Both the position numbers and the translations under genes were made by a program. This document shows, piece after piece, positions 11,101-17,056 of a stretch of 26,374 nt of DNA; positions within the stretch are counted from its first letter, which is position 1; every line of letters starts with the position of its first letter. The DNA is taken from positions 1 to 26,374 of the forward strand of contig JAZSPN010000100.1 in the NCBI GenBank assembly GCA_045537495.1, in the 5' to 3' direction. This stretch comes from UBA1425 sp045537495. GTDB lineage: Bacteria; Bacillota; Clostridia; Oscillospirales; Acutalibacteraceae. The notes under the pieces are model-generated. The model saw only the letters and a list, made by a program, of their open reading frames with translations, was not told the DNA's origin and did not search any database.

Positions 11101-12437
11101 GGAAGATCCGTATCGCTGTCAAGTGCAAGCAGATATTTTGTGCTGCCAAGCTTCTTTATATCTCCGTAAAGACACAAAAAACCTCCGCTTTCTCCTTTTA
11201 TTTCCCTGACAAGCTGTGTTATTGCGCCTCTTTTTCTTTCCCAACCCGAAAAATAGCCTTCCGTCTTTGCATATACTCTCGGTCTTATTGCCACCATGAA
11301 GCCTTCGCCGTGTCTGTCGTTGAGCTCTTTTATCATACGTTTTACGGCTTCGATGTTCTTTTCGTCTTCGGGACGTTCGGGTGTTCCCGAATTTTTCATA
11401 TCGGCAAGCAGACATACCCTGACATTTTTTCCTCCGTTTGAAATATAAAGCTGTTCAAGGTGCATTTGCATTTCTTTCGTCTTTCCCGCCGACGGCAAAA
11501 GTGACGATACGGTTATCAGTGTCGCCTTATCCTCATCTATGTCACCTTTTATTTCTATCCCGGGAAGCCTCATTGCTTCTGTTTTTCGCACCGATATTCC
11601 CGTCAGTATAACCGAAAGTATACTGTAAATCGGCAAAAAGGAAAGCACCGAAACATACCAGCTTGTAAAATAGCCGACAAATACCGACACAAGCAGTGCC
11701 GTTACAGCTTCCGATATCAGAAAAACCGTTCCTCTCGTCTTCCTGTACGAAGGCAGAATATAGCTTCCGATGTGCCGTGACCGTTCGTCTGTACCTTTTT
11801 TTGCTTCCTCGGTTATCTGCAATGCCAGTCTTTCTTCGTCAACACCTTTTTTGATCGCTTTTCTTATCACAAAATTTCTGTATGCCGCCTTCGACTGCTC
11901 ATCCATTTTTCCGTAAACTCCCGAAGGATCGCGCATAAGCTGTTTTTCTGTCGGATTTATCTCTTCGTTTATTCTTTTAAAATCAATGTCGGGGAATTTA
12001 CGCACGGATCTGACCGCTTTCGAAAGAATTCCGACAGCTTCATCCTTTCGGGCACTTATGCTTTGTGAAGCCTTCGTCACCGTTACCGCTCTTAAAAAAA
12101 TCGGAATAACCTCTGCTTCGAGTCCCGACACCTTCTCCTTTCCGAAAGCTTGCAGAAGCGTTTTTGTATCAAGAATTCTCTCTTCTTCGTAAATTTTTTC
12201 GCATAAACCGTATATTCTCGGCATACCCTTCTCTCCCTCGGGCAGGGGCAACACACCTTTCAGCGAATCACAAATGCCGTCGGCCTCCCTGCAAAGAAGA
12301 TAGGCATTGTCACACAGCCACTCTTCAAGCTGTGTCCTGTTTCTTTGCCGCACCGCCTTCCTGTATGCCGAAGAAATCTTTTTCTTGCTCTTTTTGACCG
12401 TTTTAATAACCTGATTTACCCTGACTCTGTCCTGCAT
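5187..12437 (-). CDS. Cyclic beta-1,2-glucan synthase-like protein (GT84/GH94)
   Basis: 2416 residues. In order: a basic helical cytoplasmic N-terminus (1-235); membrane segments (about 237-283); a GT84-type glycosyltransferase (about 300-600) with the metal-binding DSDTD (440-444) and an RLSRW motif (584-588), the counterpart of the Q-x-x-RW of processive transferases; further membrane segments (about 620-715 and 745-780); a glycoamylase-like domain (about 835-1175, with HHVGMSML near 1158-1165); beta-sandwich regions; and a GH94 (alpha/alpha)6 domain. The GH94 part shows GAWGFRDQLQD (about 1962-1972), GSGDWND (2101-2107; Asp2104 or nearby is the family acid) and RENGGQYTH (2258-2266). In characterised homologues such as ChvB/NdvB, GT84 builds beta-1,2-glucan from UDP-glucose, the glycoamylase-like part cyclises it, and GH94 trims it with phosphate. 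It is shorter than the roughly 2800-residue proteobacterial enzymes. Start is ATG with GGAAAGGA upstream. A related beta-glucan phosphorylase or synthase is possible. Confidence 0.88.
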   Translation of the reverse strand: MQDRVRVNQVIKTVKKSKKKISSAYRKAVRQRNRTQLEEWLCDNAYLLCREADGICDSLKGVLPLPEGEKGMPRIYGLCEKIYEEERILDTKTLLQAFGKEKVSGLEAEVIPIFLRAVTVTKASQSISARKDEAVGILSKAVRSVRKFPDIDFKRINEEINPTEKQLMRDPSGVYGKMDEQSKAAYRNFVIRKAIKKGVDEERLALQITEEAKKGTDERSRHIGSYILPSYRKTRGTVFLISEAVTALLVSVFVGYFTSWYVSVLSFLPIYSILSVILTGISVRKTEAMRLPGIEIKGDIDEDKATLITVSSLLPSAGKTKEMQMHLEQLYISNGGKNVRVCLLADMKNSGTPERPEDEKNIEAVKRMIKELNDRHGEGFMVAIRPRVYAKTEGYFSGWERKRGAITQLVREIKGESGGFLCLYGDIKKLGSTKYLLALDSDTDLPFDSVRRLVSVAEHPLNKPLIDKEEKVVKAGYGILAPRVCCDISSAKTHFSKIMCGDTGFSSYSNIVSERYQDQFGEGIFSGKGLINADAFYAVLNDTLPEGRILSHDILEGGYLRCGFVSDVQVTDGFPKNQRIYFDRLSRWIRGDWQNLSFIFSKNPLNALSRFKLYDNIRRSLTPVISLAGLLICAFLPEREAVIIGTVCILGAANGNFYSALGTLFSGGMEMLSRLFYSGVIPASLAGFSRGIVMIMMLPINAIKSAVSIALALWRSFISKKRLLDWTTFAQSGNSASKRKDLSDCLLIATVASVLFVSENPVLKLFSVLFLADIPFLLLSGREKKKASQSIGYLDRDFLVSSVAAMWSFFEEQCNERNNFLPPDNVQETPVYRVAHRTSPTNIGLALLCVLSARDFGFINSSEMCESLRKMFESVKKLKTFKGNLLNWYNTENLKPLKPEYVSTVDCGNFLCSVKTLREGLFEYIYEEPELSEIIDIIDEIEKNSDLSVFYNEQRKLFHIGIEADTGKLSDSYYDLLMSESRMTSYYAVATGTVPKEHWAALSRTMSRRGRFTGLVSWTGTMFEYFMPYIFLPSEEGTLCYEALKYCAWCQKKRVKNGMPFGMSESGFYAFDRDFNYQYKAHGVQSLGLRQGLDSETVVSPYSGFLLLPLETGSAVKNLRLLEKMNMFGRWGFYEAIDFTKSRTNGRKYAVVRSYMAHHVGMSMLSAENALKDGIMQKRFMRNTDMKSAKSLLSEGIPTDAYVFEGTAVRDVQTVRERNGFTKREVRTVTPLEPTVKAVTNGELTLVMSDVGASVSYYRGMCLLRHSKDLLRDPSGVIVAVKDGKTTLCATAMPRYEKGNGKCVFSGGDIIHKSVKNGVEIRVRTSVHPTLACEQRVITVKNHRQKAFDGILTVYAEPSLNSFGAEQSHRAFSKLFISEKHDEKSKITVYGRKDRESGQGVYLAIGFLRNTEFTCERSKINVLRSGYGKDSFLDSELHLKNSDGDTDCCYAAEIKLHIPPKSTAEHVLLMTAASSAQESVNKLLTVRKNNGIREKKGAKGLFPEGVIESVLTEKVLPSIVFGVTGRTKEKISSMPYEKLWAFGISGDDPILYTQTDSADEVSKVVPCIKTVRRLRTSGIMCDLAIGYHEGGDYNSPIMTALRKAIESEFGTFGSGENGIYPINLKQFSDEEEDFLKSVAVFRFDRAFSGENEQKEPFVKAEINDTKTDKNVKQYNFTDGVIEINKCGKNPYLPWCLTISNKNFGTLVSDKALGFTWAINSRENKLTPWYNEVAFDNRGEMLLASVNGKIYDILRNSKAHFSPRKATWEGRAEDLVFETEVTVGERALCKKCKVKVTNSGSEAAKISLIYYAEPVLGVDRSKSGMMKIKKLPDGMLFSSGASPVTGYGSLRLKGGADICVTDRGSVLKGDFLSEKQGNDCIATGKRFLLEKGDAKELFFTLSWGKTEKSALLMPEFEEEERKYPRLTVKSSHPDFDRMVNTWLPWQIKSCRIQSRTGFYQCGGAWGFRDQLQDVSSLMFTDPKLVKAHIARCAAVQFSEGDVLHWWHALPRASGRIKGVRTRYSDDLLWLPLVVSDYIKNTRDIDFLYTEIPYLVGDELSEGENERYFSLERSDFKEPLIDHCLRAVERSLKTGEHGLSLIGSGDWNDGFNNIGPKGKGESVWLSMFLIIVLKRMKELCSLCKREDRTTEYDEIISSLMKSIDKNAWDGDRYVRAFTDDGAVIGKIDGKTPKECEIDSLPQSFSVFAELPDRERVKKALETAVRELVDEEKGIIKLLAPPFTDKGKRVGYITAYPRGIRENGGQYTHAAVWLCAALIMFGETEKGYSLLRMLNPSYFCEDEDRLKRYGAEPYALAGDIPLSDKARGCTGWNLYTGSASWYYRTLTEVVLGLRFEGEKLYINPSAPKELYPLEIKLYKDSWHISIKSAGAEARRLFVDGKECEYVTLDGKNHVAELKI

Positions 12438-12505
12438 ATGGCTATCCTTTCCGAAAAATATGTATGCTCCCGTCTATTGTTTGCCGTCTTTCTCAAAAAA
12501 TTCAC

Positions 12506-12533
12506 ATTTTACCGATATGTTTTGTGCTTGCAA
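12506..12533 (-). promoter_or_regulatory. Predicted promoter of the glucan synthase-like gene
   Basis: On the minus strand, -35 TTGCAA (12533-12528), a 16-base spacer and -10 TAAAAT (12511-12506) lie upstream of the ATG at 12437. The -35 hexamer is its own reverse complement and is also the -35 of the divergent promoter. Confidence 0.5.
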
Positions 12534-12556
12534 TATCCGTCTGTGCATGTTATTAT
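12528..12556 (+). promoter_or_regulatory. Predicted promoter of the GH39-like gene
   Basis: -35 TTGCAA (12528-12533), a 17-base spacer and -10 TATTAT (12551-12556). Transcription would start near 12563, inside the AAAAGGAGG ribosome binding site region (12561-12569), giving a very short leader. A weaker alternative (TTTACC, 17 bases, CAATAT) lies just upstream. Confidence 0.5.
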
Positions 12557-12576
12557 ATTTAAAAGGAGGTTCAGTC

Positions 12577-13887
12577 ATGGAAACTTTAAGGTTTGACACT
12601 TCAAAAGCAGTCGGCAAATTCAAAATCATGCACGCCGTAAATAACGGTCCGTGCCACAGAAGACACGCAAACGATCAGTACCGTTCAAATTTTGACGCAT
12701 ACAAAGAAGCAAAAATCCCCTACGCCAGAAATCACGACGCGGCTTTCTGTGCTACATACGGCGGTGAACATTCCGTCGACATCACGGGCATCTTTCCGAA
12801 TTTCGATGCCGACGAATACGATCCTTCCTCCTACGATTTTGCCACGACCGACGAATACATTCTCATCACGCTCGATGCAGGCACCGAAACATTCTACCGT
12901 TTAGGTCAGAAAATCGAACAATACATCAAAAAATTCGGTACTCTTCCGCCTTCGGATTTTAAAAAATGGGCAGTAATATGCGAACACATCATCCGTCATT
13001 ACAATGAAGGCTGGGCCGACGGCTTCAAGCTTAATATTCAATACTGGGAAATATGGAACGAAGCCGACCTCGATCCCGACGATTCAACTGACAAACGCAC
13101 CTGGGGCGGTACAAAATTACAGTTCTTTGAGCTTTACGAAATCACGGCAAAACACCTTAAAGGCTGTTTTCCGAATCTTAAAATCGGCGGTCCCGCACTC
13201 GCCTGCAAAGAAGAATGGGCAAAGGATTTTCTCGTTTACATGAAAGAAAAGGATGTTCCCCTCGATTTCTTTTCGTGGCACATCTATTCTTCGGAAGTCG
13301 GTCGGATAACATCCAAGGCTTACCGCATAAAAGCACTTCTCGATGAGTGCGGATACAGCGGTTGTGAAAGCATTCTCAACGAATGGAATTACGTCAGGGG
13401 CTGGACCGATGAGTTTATTTACAGCATCAAAAGCATCATTTCAATGAAGGGTGCCGCCTTCACCATGGCAGTTATGAGCGAATGTCAGAAAGCTCCCGTC
13501 GATATGCTTATGTATTATGATGCACGCCCCTGTGTTTTCAACGGCCTATTTGATATGTATACCTTTGAGAAGCTTTCGGGGTATTATCCGTTTTTATGGT
13601 ACAGTCATCTTTACGCTCTTAAAAGCGAGATACGCTGTGAAACGGAAATCGACGACATTTACACTCTTTGCGGTACCGACGAAAACGGGAAAGTTACTGC
13701 CGTTATAACCTATTACACCGACAGCGACACCGCGGACGAAAAAAGCTTTTTTGCCGATTTCGGAAAGTGCGGTGAATTCGAAATATACCTGCTCGATGAC
13801 ACCCACGATGCCTCTTTTACGGGCATAAAAAAGGAACTCGATTTCATCATGAAACCGAATTCCTGCATTATGATAAAAGAAAAATAA
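12577..13887 (+). CDS. Cytoplasmic GH39-like glycoside hydrolase
   Basis: 436 residues. The start is the ATG at 12577, seven bases after AAAGGAGG; the frame is open further upstream but that part overlaps the promoter. The sequence fits a clan-A (beta/alpha)8 hydrolase of the GH39 type: IWNEA (159-163) offers Glu162 as acid/base and ILNEWN (266-271) offers Glu269 as nucleophile, with SWHIYS (233-238) between them. An N-terminal stretch with ARNHDA and IFPNFDADEYDP is typical of uncharacterised GH39 relatives. There is no signal peptide, so it should act on imported or internally made oligosaccharides. Known GH39 activities include beta-xylosidase and alpha-L-iduronidase; the substrate here cannot be told. 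Its divergence from the glucan synthase gene with overlapping promoters suggests, but does not prove, linked control. Confidence 0.85.
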   Translation: METLRFDTSKAVGKFKIMHAVNNGPCHRRHANDQYRSNFDAYKEAKIPYARNHDAAFCATYGGEHSVDITGIFPNFDADEYDPSSYDFATTDEYILITLDAGTETFYRLGQKIEQYIKKFGTLPPSDFKKWAVICEHIIRHYNEGWADGFKLNIQYWEIWNEADLDPDDSTDKRTWGGTKLQFFELYEITAKHLKGCFPNLKIGGPALACKEEWAKDFLVYMKEKDVPLDFFSWHIYSSEVGRITSKAYRIKALLDECGYSGCESILNEWNYVRGWTDEFIYSIKSIISMKGAAFTMAVMSECQKAPVDMLMYYDARPCVFNGLFDMYTFEKLSGYYPFLWYSHLYALKSEIRCETEIDDIYTLCGTDENGKVTAVITYYTDSDTADEKSFFADFGKCGEFEIYLLDDTHDASFTGIKKELDFIMKPNSCIMIKEK

Positions 13888-13889
13888 GT

Positions 13890-14666
13890 TCAGATTTCCA
13901 CACTTTCTCCCGATGACAGATAATGTAGATTTTTCATTGATTTTTTCATGAAACGGTACTGTTCTTCTCCCGTACAGTGGCAGGTATAATATACCGTTTC
14001 GAATGAGTCGAGATATTCTGCATAGCTTTTGAGAGTTTCAGAAAGCGCCAGCTTCGAAAAATGGAATCCGCCGATAAGCACGTCGGGACGGAACCATTCG
14101 GCAATATTGAGAATTCCCTTGTGGGAGCAACCGCTTATAAGGACTTTTTTACCGTTTTCTTCAATTAGCAGATACTGCTCGTGACGAAAATCATCGGGCA
14201 GTATTTTTCCGTTATCCATGACGCAAAGTCCGAACGATCCGAGATCAAAGCTTCGTTTTTTGTCATTGCACGAAAAAAGTGTCATGTTCCCGATTTTTAC
14301 AGGCTCGTCTTCCGTAAAATTGAGCCGTTCGCTGTTTCTGAGATTCACGTCGAGTCCGATATATTTTTCCGTGGCGTTAAGATGACGGGAGAAAGCATAT
14401 CGGCTGAGGTATACCGATGCCTTTTTGTTGATTTCAAGAAATTTTCCGAGTCCTCCGCCATGGTCATAGTGTCCGTGTGACAGAATCGCCGAATCGACTT
14501 CCGACAAATCGACATGAAGCCTTTCGGCATTTTTCAGAAAAAGATCACTCTGCCCCATATCGAAAAGGATCTTCCGAGTATCGGTTTCGATATAAAGCGA
14601 CAGTCCGTGCTCCGCATAAATATCCTCACGGCAGGCAGTATTTTCAATCAATACAGTTACTTTCAC
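13890..14666 (-). CDS. Metallo-beta-lactamase-fold hydrolase
   Basis: 258 residues from a GTG start. The zinc motif SHGHYDHGG (His64, His66, Asp68, His69) is present, followed by ISGCSHKGI, whose His is a further metal ligand, and a late CHCTG. This pattern is like the MBL-fold group annotated after the dihydropterin-methyl-ribofuranosyl-aminobenzene phosphate synthase of methanogens; most bacterial members have no assigned substrate. I prefer GTG at 14666 over the in-frame ATG at 14684 for two reasons. The ATG overlaps a good -10 box, so it would not be in the message. The protein also then begins MKVTVLIENT, as relatives do, with GGGG seven bases upstream. It is a single-gene unit, convergent with the GH39-like gene with only two bases between stops and no terminator visible there. 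Confidence 0.85.
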   Translation of the reverse strand: MKVTVLIENTACREDIYAEHGLSLYIETDTRKILFDMGQSDLFLKNAERLHVDLSEVDSAILSHGHYDHGGGLGKFLEINKKASVYLSRYAFSRHLNATEKYIGLDVNLRNSERLNFTEDEPVKIGNMTLFSCNDKKRSFDLGSFGLCVMDNGKILPDDFRHEQYLLIEENGKKVLISGCSHKGILNIAEWFRPDVLIGGFHFSKLALSETLKSYAEYLDSFETVYYTCHCTGEEQYRFMKKSMKNLHYLSSGESVEI

Positions 14667-14682
14667 GTCATCACCCCGACTC

Positions 14683-14712
14683 ATTGTAGCACCCGACAGA
14701 ATAATCTGTCAA
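14683..14712 (-). promoter_or_regulatory. Promoter of the MBL-fold gene
   Basis: Minus strand: -35 TTGACA (14712-14707), an 18-base spacer and -10 TACAAT (14688-14683). The start would be near 14676, about ten bases before the GTG codon, leaving a very short leader with the GGGG Shine-Dalgarno at its 5' end. Confidence 0.65.
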
Positions 14713-14739
14713 TTATTACATATAATATAACAGTTTTTC

Positions 14740-14767
14740 TTGACAAATCTGTTTTTTGTTGTATAAT
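14740..14767 (+). promoter_or_regulatory. Sigma-A promoter of the aspS-gatCAB operon
   Basis: -35 TTGACA (14740-14745), a 16-base spacer and -10 TATAAT (14762-14767), both consensus. The RNA would begin near 14773, exactly at the base of T-box Stem I. Confidence 0.85.
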
Positions 14768-14772
14768 TACGT

Positions 14773-14990
14773 GTGAGAGACTCGGTTTTCCTGGAAAGTC
14801 TGACAGGGATAATGTGTCGTGGACTGGAAGCACATTTCAGATGAGTAGTAAATTCGGGAACACTCTCACGGCGTCATCACAATTCAATATTTTTAAGTGG
14901 ATGCTTCGCATCAATACGGGTGGCACCGCGGGTTACTTTTGTTGACTCGTCCCGAGAATCTTTTCTGATTCTCGGGGCTTTTTATTTTGT
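14773..14990 (+). ncRNA. T-box riboswitch leader with overlapping Glu/Asn specifier
   Basis: A T-box leader senses uncharged tRNA and allows read-through when aminoacylation falls. Stem I is closed by GTGAGAG (14773-14779) pairing with CTCTCAC (14863-14869). The specifier side, just before this closing helix, reads GAAC then A (14858-14862): AAC (Asn) in the usual position with a purine after it, overlapped by GAA (Glu). A Stem III-like hairpin lies at 14900-14912. The T-box proper includes GGGTGGCACCGCGG (14918-14931). Its TGGC would pair with a tRNA end of G73-CCA, fitting tRNA(Asn), tRNA(Asp) and tRNA(Glu). A GAC Asp codon is not at the specifier position. A similar double specifier is known for a Clostridium acetobutylicum transamidation operon. 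Confidence 0.9.
14951..14985 (+). terminator. T-box regulated intrinsic terminator
   Basis: Stem CCCGAGAATC (14951-14960) pairs with GATTCTCGGG (14967-14976) over a 6-base loop, followed by GCTTTTTATTTT. It competes with the antiterminator formed around the T-box sequence 14913-14931. It is 28 bases before aspS. Confidence 0.9.
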
Positions 14991-15013
14991 AATACTATTT
15001 AGGAGGCACATAT

Positions 15014-16744
15014 ATGTACAGAACTCATTATTGTAATGACATCAGAGAAAACAACATCGGCGAAAAAATTTCCCTTGCCGGTTGGGTTGAATCCATCCGC
15101 GACCACGGCGGAGTTATCTTTATCGACCTTCGTGACTATACCGGAATTACCCAGATAGTCATTCACGACGAAAGCCTTCTCGAAGGTGTTAACAGAGAGG
15201 CCGTCATCTCCGTTTGCGGAACTGTTTCCAAGCGTGACGAAGATACCGTCAACGACAAAATCGCAACGGGTAAGGTTGAGCTTATCGTAGAAACTCTTGA
15301 GCTTCTCGGTCCGTGCCGCAATATGCTTCCGTTCGACGTAAACGACTCCAAGGGCACAAGAGAGGATATCCGCTTGAAGTACAGATTCCTCGATCTTCGT
15401 AATCCCGAAATCCGTTCAAATATCATGCTTCGCTCCAAGGTTATCAGCAGAATGCGTCAGCTCATGGATGAAAGAGGCTTCCTCGACATCCAGACTCCCA
15501 TTCTGACAGCTTCCTCTCCCGAGGGCGCACGTGACTTCCTTGTTCCCAGCAGAAAGCATAAGGGCAAGTTCTACGCTCTTCCTCAGGCTCCTCAGCAGTT
15601 CAAGCAGCTTCTCATGGTTTCGGGCTTCGATAAATATTATCAGATAGCTCCGTGCTTCCGCGATGAGGATGCACGTCAGGACCGTTCTCCCGGTGAATTC
15701 TACCAGCTCGACTTCGAAATGGCTTTTGCCACTCAGGAAGACGTTCTCAAGGTTTGCGAAGAGGTTATCAGCGACATTTTCACCACATTCTCCACAAAGC
15801 GTGTTTCCTCCGCTCCCTTCAAGAGAATCACCTTTGCCGATGCGATGAAGAAATACGGCTCCGACAAGCCCGACCTTCGCAACCCTCTCGAAATCTGTGA
15901 TCTTACCGATTTCTTCTCTAACGTAAGCTTCCCCGCATTCAAGGGCAAGCCCGTCAGAGGCATTGTTGCCGACTGCACGGGACGTTCCAGAAGCTTCTTC
16001 GAAAATTCTCTTAAATTTGCAATGAGCATCGGCATGAAAGGTCTCGGATATATCACACTCAACAACGGCGTCTTCAAAGGCCCCATCGAAAAATTCCTCA
16101 CCGATGAACAGAAAGCGGAAATCATTGAGCTTTCCGGTGTCAAAGAGGGCGAAACTCTCTTCTTCATCAGCGACAGCGAAGCTGTTGTAAACCGTCTTGC
16201 AGGTCAGATCCGCACATGGCTCGGTGAAAATCTCGACCTCATCAAGAACGATTCCTTCGAATTCTGCTTCATCGTTGATTTCCCGATGTATGAGCTTGAC
16301 GAAAGCTCGGGCAACATCATCTTCACTCACAACCCCTTCTCTATGCCTCAGGGCGGTCTTGAAGCTCTTGAAACAAAGGATCCCACCGAGATCCTCGCTT
16401 ACCAGTACGACCTTGTATGTAACGGTATTGAGCTTGCATCGGGTGCTGTCCGTAACCATAACCCCAACGTCATGAAGAAGGCGTTCGCCATTGCGGGCTA
16501 CACGGAAGAAGAGCTTGCCGCACGTTTCAGTGCTCTCTACAACGCATTCCACTACGGTGCTCCGCCTCATGCAGGTATGGCTCCCGGTGTTGACAGAATC
16601 ATCATGCTTCTTGCTGACGAAGAAACGATCAGAGATGTCATTGCATTCCCGCTCAACGGCAATGCTCAGGATCTCATGCTCGGCGCTCCGAGTGAAGTCA
16701 CAGAGCGTCAGCTTCTCGAAGCAAACATCAGAATCCGTGATTAA
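15014..16744 (+). CDS. aspS: Aspartyl-tRNA synthetase, probably non-discriminating
   Basis: 576 residues, full length for the bacterial type. AGGAGG (15001-15006) precedes the ATG. In order: OB-fold anticodon domain (1 to about 105), the catalytic core with class II motif 2 around FRDEDARQDRS (215-225), a GAD insertion (about 290-410) and motif 3 with GVDR (525-528). It charges tRNA(Asp) in the cytoplasm. Residue 31 is His in the segment RDHGGVIFIDLRD; a His here has been linked to recognition of tRNA(Asn) by non-discriminating AspRS, as in Pseudomonas, whereas E. coli has Leu. With gatCAB directly downstream this suggests Asp-tRNA(Asn) is made and then amidated. Motifs SPGEFYQLDFEM and THNPFSMPQGG resemble the alphaproteobacterial/mitochondrial-like subgroup rather than the usual Bacillus form. 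First gene of the T-box operon. Confidence 0.96.
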   Translation: MYRTHYCNDIRENNIGEKISLAGWVESIRDHGGVIFIDLRDYTGITQIVIHDESLLEGVNREAVISVCGTVSKRDEDTVNDKIATGKVELIVETLELLGPCRNMLPFDVNDSKGTREDIRLKYRFLDLRNPEIRSNIMLRSKVISRMRQLMDERGFLDIQTPILTASSPEGARDFLVPSRKHKGKFYALPQAPQQFKQLLMVSGFDKYYQIAPCFRDEDARQDRSPGEFYQLDFEMAFATQEDVLKVCEEVISDIFTTFSTKRVSSAPFKRITFADAMKKYGSDKPDLRNPLEICDLTDFFSNVSFPAFKGKPVRGIVADCTGRSRSFFENSLKFAMSIGMKGLGYITLNNGVFKGPIEKFLTDEQKAEIIELSGVKEGETLFFISDSEAVVNRLAGQIRTWLGENLDLIKNDSFEFCFIVDFPMYELDESSGNIIFTHNPFSMPQGGLEALETKDPTEILAYQYDLVCNGIELASGAVRNHNPNVMKKAFAIAGYTEEELAARFSALYNAFHYGAPPHAGMAPGVDRIIMLLADEETIRDVIAFPLNGNAQDLMLGAPSEVTERQLLEANIRIRD

Positions 16745-16764
16745 TTTTAATGGGAGTGACTATT

Positions 16765-17046
16765 ATGACATCAGAAAAACTCCGTGATCTTACGGAGCTT
16801 AATGAGCTCCGCCTTACAGAAGCAGAAGAGGAAAAGATGCTCTTCGCTTTTGGCGAAATGAAAAAATGTGAAGAATCCATGTCACAGATCGATACCGAAA
16901 ATACCGAAATCATGGTTCACGTTCAGCCCATGACAAACGTTCTGCGTGAAGATGTCCGTGATCAGAAGTTCTCCCGTGAAAGCCTTCTCGAGGGTGCTCC
17001 CGAACACACCGAGGACAGCTGGCAGGTACCGATTCTGGTAAAGTGA
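16765..17046 (+). CDS. gatC: Asp/Glu-tRNA amidotransferase subunit C
   Basis: 93 residues. GatC wraps around GatA and GatB and stabilises the amidotransferase. Start is the ATG at 16765 with GGGAGTG six bases before it; an ATG at 16750 lacks a site and would only add five residues. Family features are an N-terminal helical part with LRLTEAEEEK, then LREDVRDQKFSRE, LLEGAPEH and a terminal WQVPILVK, which is the usual GatC ending. It sits 20 bases after aspS and 10 bases before gatA. It looks complete, which matters because its partner GatA is degenerate. Confidence 0.93.
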   Translation: MTSEKLRDLTELNELRLTEAEEEKMLFAFGEMKKCEESMSQIDTENTEIMVHVQPMTNVLREDVRDQKFSRESLLEGAPEHTEDSWQVPILVK

Positions 17047-17056
17047 GGTGGAAAGA

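Noticed and set aside
14821..14823. GAC at 14822-14824 as an Asp specifier for the T-box
   Set aside because: It lies in the upper part of Stem I, away from the closing helix where specifiers sit; GAAC at 14858-14861 is in the expected place.
15416..16570. 384-codon open frame on the minus strand inside aspS
   Set aside because: It lies wholly antisense to a clear AspRS gene, has no ribosome binding site and no recognisable motif; long antisense frames are common opposite strongly biased codons.
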